Positions 60,504 to 64,000 of a stretch of 64,000 nt of DNA are shown here, in pieces. Position numbers and translations under genes: made by a program. Under the pieces are notes generated by a model. The model made no database searches and was not told the DNA's origin. It worked only from the letters and a program-made list of their open reading frames with translations. The stretch is from Paraburkholderia solisilvae (lineage in GTDB: Bacteria > Pseudomonadota > Gammaproteobacteria > Burkholderiales > Burkholderiaceae): NCBI RefSeq assembly GCF_902859875.1, contig NZ_CADIKF010000037.1, positions 1 to 64,000 of the forward strand, given 5' to 3'. Each line of letters opens with the position of its first letter. Within the stretch, counting starts at the first letter, position 1.

Positions 60504-61250
60504 ATGGCGCACAGCGATTTCACCACCGACCCACCGCTTACCGAAGCGGACATCCAGGCGTTCGCCGATGGGTCGCTGTCGCCTGAGCGCGCCGCCCGCG
60601 TGCAGCGCTACCTCGGCGCGATGCCGGCCGAAGCGAGCCGGATCGCGTTCTATCGCCGGCTGAACGGCGAGATGCAGCGCTCCTTCGTGCATCATGCGTC
60701 CGCGGCGCGGGACGACTCGCGGCTCGTTCGCCGCGGCCCGACGCGCGGCGTGCGCGCAATCGCGCGCCGTGCGTTCCGTGCGCTGGCCGGCTCCGTCGCG
60801 CAGCGCATCGCGTTGCTCGCGCTCGCGTTGTGCGGCTGGGCGGCCGCGTCGTTCGTCTCCGATCATCAGTTCAACGCCGCGGCCGTGATGGGCTACGCGC
60901 AGTGGGCCGGTGCGCCGGCGGAGATTTCCGCCGCACCGCTTCCCGCGAGCCGCGATCCGTTCTCGACCGAGTTTGCGCGGCTGGGCTGGCGGCTGGTGTC
61001 GACCAGAACGCTGCGGCTCGGGCTGATCGCGGATGCGCAGGAGTTCGACTACCGCAACGCCCAAGGCCAGCCGATCGTGCTGCTGACCACCCGCGCGCCG
61101 CTCGTGATCGACCGGCCGCGCTGGATGGGGCACCGCGTCGGCGAGCTGCGGCTGCTCACCTGGGCCGATCACGGCACGCGCTACGTACTGGCCGGCCGTG
61201 CCGACGCGCGCGGCCTGATGCTGGCGGCCGACGCGGCCACTTTCCATTGA
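60504..61250 (+). CDS. Anti-sigma-factor-like membrane protein
   Basis: A 248-residue protein with the layout of ECF anti-sigma factors: an N-terminal zinc-less anti-sigma domain (LTEADIQAFADGSLSPERAARVQRYLGAMPAEASRIAFYRRLN), one membrane helix (IALLALALCGWAAASFV), then a periplasmic part of about 130 residues. Its plan and first residues parallel the anti-sigma protein encoded behind the sigma factor (61922). ATG 60504 begins the conserved domain, but the ribosome binding site is weak. It precedes the sigma gene by 156 bases. A role as a second regulator of that sigma factor is inferred from position and resemblance. Confidence 0.7.
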   Translation: MAHSDFTTDPPLTEADIQAFADGSLSPERAARVQRYLGAMPAEASRIAFYRRLNGEMQRSFVHHASAARDDSRLVRRGPTRGVRAIARRAFRALAGSVAQRIALLALALCGWAAASFVSDHQFNAAAVMGYAQWAGAPAEISAAPLPASRDPFSTEFARLGWRLVSTRTLRLGLIADAQEFDYRNAQGQPIVLLTTRAPLVIDRPRWMGHRVGELRLLTWADHGTRYVLAGRADARGLMLAADAATFH

Positions 61251-61406
61251 GCGGCGAGCCGGCGACGCAAGCGCTCGCTCACAGGTGCGGTTTTTGCGGA
61301 GTTTGAGCGCCGCAAGGAATAAAATCACCCGAATATTGTTCGCAGTGGCAGATACCGTCGTGCGCCGGTCGGGTGCGCGGCTCGCGACACCTGACGGATT
61401 TAAACA

Positions 61407-61925
61407 ATGGACATCCGCGACGAACTGATGGAACACGTACCGCGCCTGCGTCGCTATGCGCGGGCGTTGGTGAACAACCGCGATTTATCAGACGATCTGG
61501 TGCAGGACACGCTCGAACGCGCGCTGTCCCGCATCGAGAAATTCAAGCAGGGCAGCGACCTGCGCGCATGGCTCTTCACGATCATGCACAACGTGTTTAT
61601 CAATCAGGTGCGCAAGGCGTCGACGCGCGCGGTGCATGTGTCCGTCGATGATGAAAGCGTGTTCGAGAGCGAGTTCGCGGTGTCGGCGAGCCAGACGCAG
61701 TCGCTCGAAGTGCGCGACCTCGACTACGCGCTGCAACGGCTGCCGGCCGATCAGCGCGAGGTCGTGCTGCTGGTCGGTCTGGAGGAGATGAGCTACACGG
61801 AGGTCGCGCTCGCGCTGGACATTCCGGTCGGTACCGTGATGTCGCGTCTGTCGCGCGGCCGCGAGCGGCTCAGGGCATTGATGGCGGGTGCGCAGCCCGG
61901 CGCGAAATTACAGGTGGTGCGATGA
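61407..61925 (+). CDS. ECF-family RNA polymerase sigma factor
   Basis: A 172-residue ECF sigma factor. Region 2 is seen in VPRLRRYARALVNNRDLSDDLVQDTLERALSR and LRAWLFTIMHNVFINQVRK, region 4 in DLDYALQRLPADQREVVLLVGLEEMSYTEVALALDIPVGTVMSRLSRGRERL. It lacks region 3, as ECF sigmas do. ATG 61407 is preceded by a poor ribosome binding site. The stop overlaps the start of the anti-sigma gene by four bases, the standard coupling of sigma and anti-sigma. The inducing stress is unknown; no own-type promoter could be recognised ahead of the gene. Confidence 0.93.
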   Translation: MDIRDELMEHVPRLRRYARALVNNRDLSDDLVQDTLERALSRIEKFKQGSDLRAWLFTIMHNVFINQVRKASTRAVHVSVDDESVFESEFAVSASQTQSLEVRDLDYALQRLPADQREVVLLVGLEEMSYTEVALALDIPVGTVMSRLSRGRERLRALMAGAQPGAKLQVVR

Positions 61926-62752
61926 GCGAACAACAGACTCCTATCAGTGAAGAGGATCTCCACGCATATGTGGACGGCGCGCTTTCCGAAGAGCGTCGCG
62001 AGCAGGTGGAGCGCGCGCTCGAGCAGAATCCGGGGCTGGCGACGAAGGTGAGTGACTACTTCTCGCTGAACAGCATGTTCCATGAGCGCTACGATCGCGT
62101 GCTGAGCGAGCCGGTGCCGGCACGCCTGCGCCCGGGCAAGACTCGCAGCTGGCGCGATGCGATGAACTGGCCGCAGTTTGCAGGCATGGCGGCGGCGCTT
62201 GTGCTCGGCATCGGCATCGGTGTCGGCACGAACATGGGCCGCGGCGTGCCGGGCGGTGGCGGGACGGGCGCGTCGTCGTCCGATACGCGGCCGGTCAGCG
62301 CGGACAGCAGCGAAATGTTCGCGCGCAAGGCGGCCCTCGTGCACGTCGTGTATATGCCCGCGGTGTCGCGTCCGTCGGACATGGGCCAGGGTCATGAGGA
62401 AGAGTTCGTGCAGATGCTCGCGAACCGGCTCGGCACTGACGTGCATCCGCCTATGCTGACCAAAAGCGGCTTTCAGCTCGACGGCGGCCGGATGCTGCCG
62501 GGCAAGGATGGCCCGATGGCGCAGTTCATGTATCGCAACGCGCAGGGCGAGCGGCTCACGCTATTGATCTCGCATCGCAACACAAGCGCGAACACGACCG
62601 CGTTCCGGCTGTATCAGGATGGGCCGGTGAACGTGTTCTATTGGGTTGACGGCAATTTTGCCTACGCGGTGTCGGGTGGACTCGACCGCAACGTGATGCT
62701 GCAACTCGCGCATGACGTGTATTCGCAATTGACCGGGTCCACCGCCGGTTGA
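61922..62752 (+). CDS. Cognate anti-sigma factor, membrane protein
   Basis: A 276-residue protein coupled to the ECF sigma gene (ATGA overlap). The N-terminal cytoplasmic domain (ISEEDLHAYVDGALSEERREQVERALEQNPGLATKVSDYF) should bind the sigma factor. A membrane helix near residues 85-103 (AGMAAALVLGIGIGVGTNM) follows, then a Gly/Ser linker and a periplasmic domain with QFMYRNAQGERLTLLIS and NVFYWVDGNFAYAVSGG. Such periplasmic parts sense stress or are cleaved to free the sigma factor. It ends just ahead of a strong terminator. Confidence 0.85.
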   Translation: MSEQQTPISEEDLHAYVDGALSEERREQVERALEQNPGLATKVSDYFSLNSMFHERYDRVLSEPVPARLRPGKTRSWRDAMNWPQFAGMAAALVLGIGIGVGTNMGRGVPGGGGTGASSSDTRPVSADSSEMFARKAALVHVVYMPAVSRPSDMGQGHEEEFVQMLANRLGTDVHPPMLTKSGFQLDGGRMLPGKDGPMAQFMYRNAQGERLTLLISHRNTSANTTAFRLYQDGPVNVFYWVDGNFAYAVSGGLDRNVMLQLAHDVYSQLTGSTAG

Positions 62753-62787
62753 TCCGATCCAATAGATTCTGCGGCTGTCGAGGTGAA

Positions 62788-62828
62788 AAGGCCGGTCGGC
62801 GCATGCCGACCGGCCTTTGTTTAATTTT
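62788..62828 (+). terminator. Strong intrinsic terminator after the sigma/anti-sigma unit
   Basis: A perfect 13-base stem, AAGGCCGGTCGGC (62788-62800) with its complement (62805-62817), encloses a GCAT loop and is followed by TGTTTAATTTT. It lies 35 bases behind the anti-sigma stop and should end the transcript there. Confidence 0.9.
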
Positions 62829-63012
62829 GTGCGACCTTATCGACATTGAAAGGCACCGTCGGCGAGATTCCATTTCGTAGTGGCCCCAGAATCGACAAAA
62901 GCTAATTGCCAGAAAAATAAAATATTCTCCAGCTACACTCGCACGCCTGCGAGTTTCATTCGCCAGCCGCACTCGTATGTCTTATTCAGCCACACCGCTC
63001 ACGGACCACCTC

Positions 63013-63756
63013 ATGGCAACCACACAAACTACCCATATTTCTCTGCAAAGCAGCCGCGTCGTTATCGCCGGCGGCACCTCGGGCGTCGGTTTCGCGGTCG
63101 CGCAGGCCGCCGCGCTCGCAGGCGCTGAAGTGACCATCGCGTCGAGCAGCCTGCGACGTGTGCAGGACGCAGTCGAGCAACTGCCGAAGGGCACGCGCGG
63201 CGAGGCCGTCGATTTCACCGACGAAACGCGCGTCAGCGCATTCTTCGAGCGCGTCGGCGCATTCGATCACCTCGTCTATACCGCGGGCGAGTCGCTGTTC
63301 CTGAAGACGCTCGCGGAACTCAGTATCGAAGATGCGCGCAAGGCGTTCGACGTGCGCTACTGGGGCGCGGTGACCACGGTCAAGCATGCGGCGCCGTACA
63401 TGCGCTCGGGTGGTTCGATCACCTTGACGGGCGGTGTCGCTTCGTCGCGGCCGCTGTCGTCGTGGGTGATTCCGTCGAGCCTGCTCGGCGCGATGGAGTC
63501 GCTCACGCGCGCGCTCGCGGTCGAACTCGCGCCGCTGCGCGTGAACGCGGTCAAGCCGGGCGTGCTGCGCACCAACCTGTGGAGCAAATTGAGCGACGCA
63601 GACCGCAACGATCTCTATGAAACGGTGGGGAACAAGCTGTTGGTGCAGCGGGTCGGTGAAGCGAGCGAAGTTGCCAACGCGTATTTGTATTTGATGCAGC
63701 AGGGATATAGCACGGGCCAGGTCATCGTCGTCGATGGCGGGCATATGCTGGTTTAG
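63013..63756 (+). CDS. Short-chain dehydrogenase/reductase family protein with an atypical active site
   Basis: A 247-residue SDR protein. The cofactor motif VVIAGGTSGVGFAVAQ and the strand VNAVKPGVLRTNLW are typical, and the end GYSTGQVIVVDGGHMLV is canonical. The active site is not: between the usual Ser position (LTGGVASSRPLSS) and VELAPLRV there is no YxxxK, only SSLLGAMES. So ordinary oxidoreductase chemistry is doubtful. ATG 63013 is chosen because it begins the conserved sequence; another at 62977 would add 12 residues. It stands alone behind the terminator. Confidence 0.8.
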   Translation: MATTQTTHISLQSSRVVIAGGTSGVGFAVAQAAALAGAEVTIASSSLRRVQDAVEQLPKGTRGEAVDFTDETRVSAFFERVGAFDHLVYTAGESLFLKTLAELSIEDARKAFDVRYWGAVTTVKHAAPYMRSGGSITLTGGVASSRPLSSWVIPSSLLGAMESLTRALAVELAPLRVNAVKPGVLRTNLWSKLSDADRNDLYETVGNKLLVQRVGEASEVANAYLYLMQQGYSTGQVIVVDGGHMLV

Positions 63757-63916
63757 TGCCCGACGGTCCGGTCGTCGAGGTCAGCGCCAGCGCCCGCGCA
63801 TGTCCTGTGTCAGACTCCTGTGACTGATGTATTGATGTATGTCCGGTTACGTCCTGGACGGGCTCGACTCATCGCCCGATATTGCGTGTCACTGACTTTA
63901 TCGATTGGAGCAAACC

Positions 63917-64000
63917 ATGAGCATCAAGGACAAGCTGCCGGCCGGCACCCGGCTCGGCTTTGGCACGGCGCCGCTGGGCAATATGTTTCGTGCGATTCCG
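63917..64000 (+). CDS. Aldo/keto reductase, N-terminal part (runs off the right edge)
   Basis: The window ends 28 codons into a gene starting MSIKDKLPAGTRLGFGTAPL and continuing GNMFRAIP. The LGFGTAPLGN motif is the first strand and turn of the aldo/keto reductase barrel, in the L-fucose / D-threo-aldose 1-dehydrogenase-like group. TGGAG at about 63905 is the ribosome binding site. The catalytic residues lie beyond the window, so substrate and completeness are unknown. Confidence 0.7.
   Translation, partial: MSIKDKLPAGTRLGFGTAPLGNMFRAIP

Overview
The window reads as chromosomal DNA from a Burkholderia-group beta-proteobacterium (Burkholderia, Paraburkholderia or Caballeronia). The evidence is GC-rich codon use in most genes, a contact-dependent inhibition locus in the Burkholderia gene order bcpA-bcpI-bcpO-bcpB, and recCBD in that order. 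The exact species cannot be read from the sequence. No rRNA, tRNA or CRISPR array was recognised.

Layout. 1-111: end of an IS3-type insertion sequence. 0.2-4.6 kb: small accessory genes, namely a cyclopropane-fatty-acyl-phospholipid synthase-like methyltransferase, an NADPH-dependent FMN reductase, a SymE-type toxin, an exported unknown and a frameshifted YdcF-type gene. 4.95-11.66 kb: a tight six-gene operon with a KamA-like radical SAM enzyme, a lactonase-like metallo-hydrolase, an FAD/NAD(P)-binding protein, a cupin, an MFS transporter and a maleylacetoacetate isomerase-like GST. I recognise each family but not the pathway, so this is the best candidate for an undescribed system. 11.7-14.6 kb: hydrolase and monooxygenase-like genes divergent from a LysR regulator, then an exported carboxymuconolactone decarboxylase-like protein. 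14.65-17.8 kb: two PAAR-type spike-tip proteins with unknown partners, probably a type VI secretion cargo module.

18.56-29.53 kb: the complete bcpAIOB locus. BcpA is 2796 residues with a variable C-terminal toxin region after NNEVYN, followed by an overlapping membrane-anchored immunity protein, a small lipoprotein and the outer-membrane transporter. 30.2-33.5 kb: a proline hydroxylase-like dioxygenase, a PUA-type glutamate 5-kinase and a BenE-type transporter, which together suggest hydroxyproline formation. 34.1-43.9 kb: recC, recB and recD on the minus strand. 44.1-53.6 kb: mixed genes, including a KTSC protein, an M1 aminopeptidase lipoprotein, a Tat-type alpha/beta hydrolase, an AraC remnant, an MFS transporter, an AraC/GyrI regulator, a substrate-binding-like protein without a signal peptide, and a fatty acid desaturase.

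53.9-58.1 kb: ethanolamine use. EutBC releases acetaldehyde, and the convergent ExaC-type aldehyde dehydrogenase plus a DUF779 partner can oxidise it; a good sigma-54 promoter lies ahead of the dehydrogenase. 58.5-64 kb: a zinc-ribbon protein with DbpA helicase, a block of octamer and hexamer tandem repeats, an anti-sigma / ECF sigma / anti-sigma set ending in a strong terminator, an SDR protein and the start of an aldo/keto reductase.
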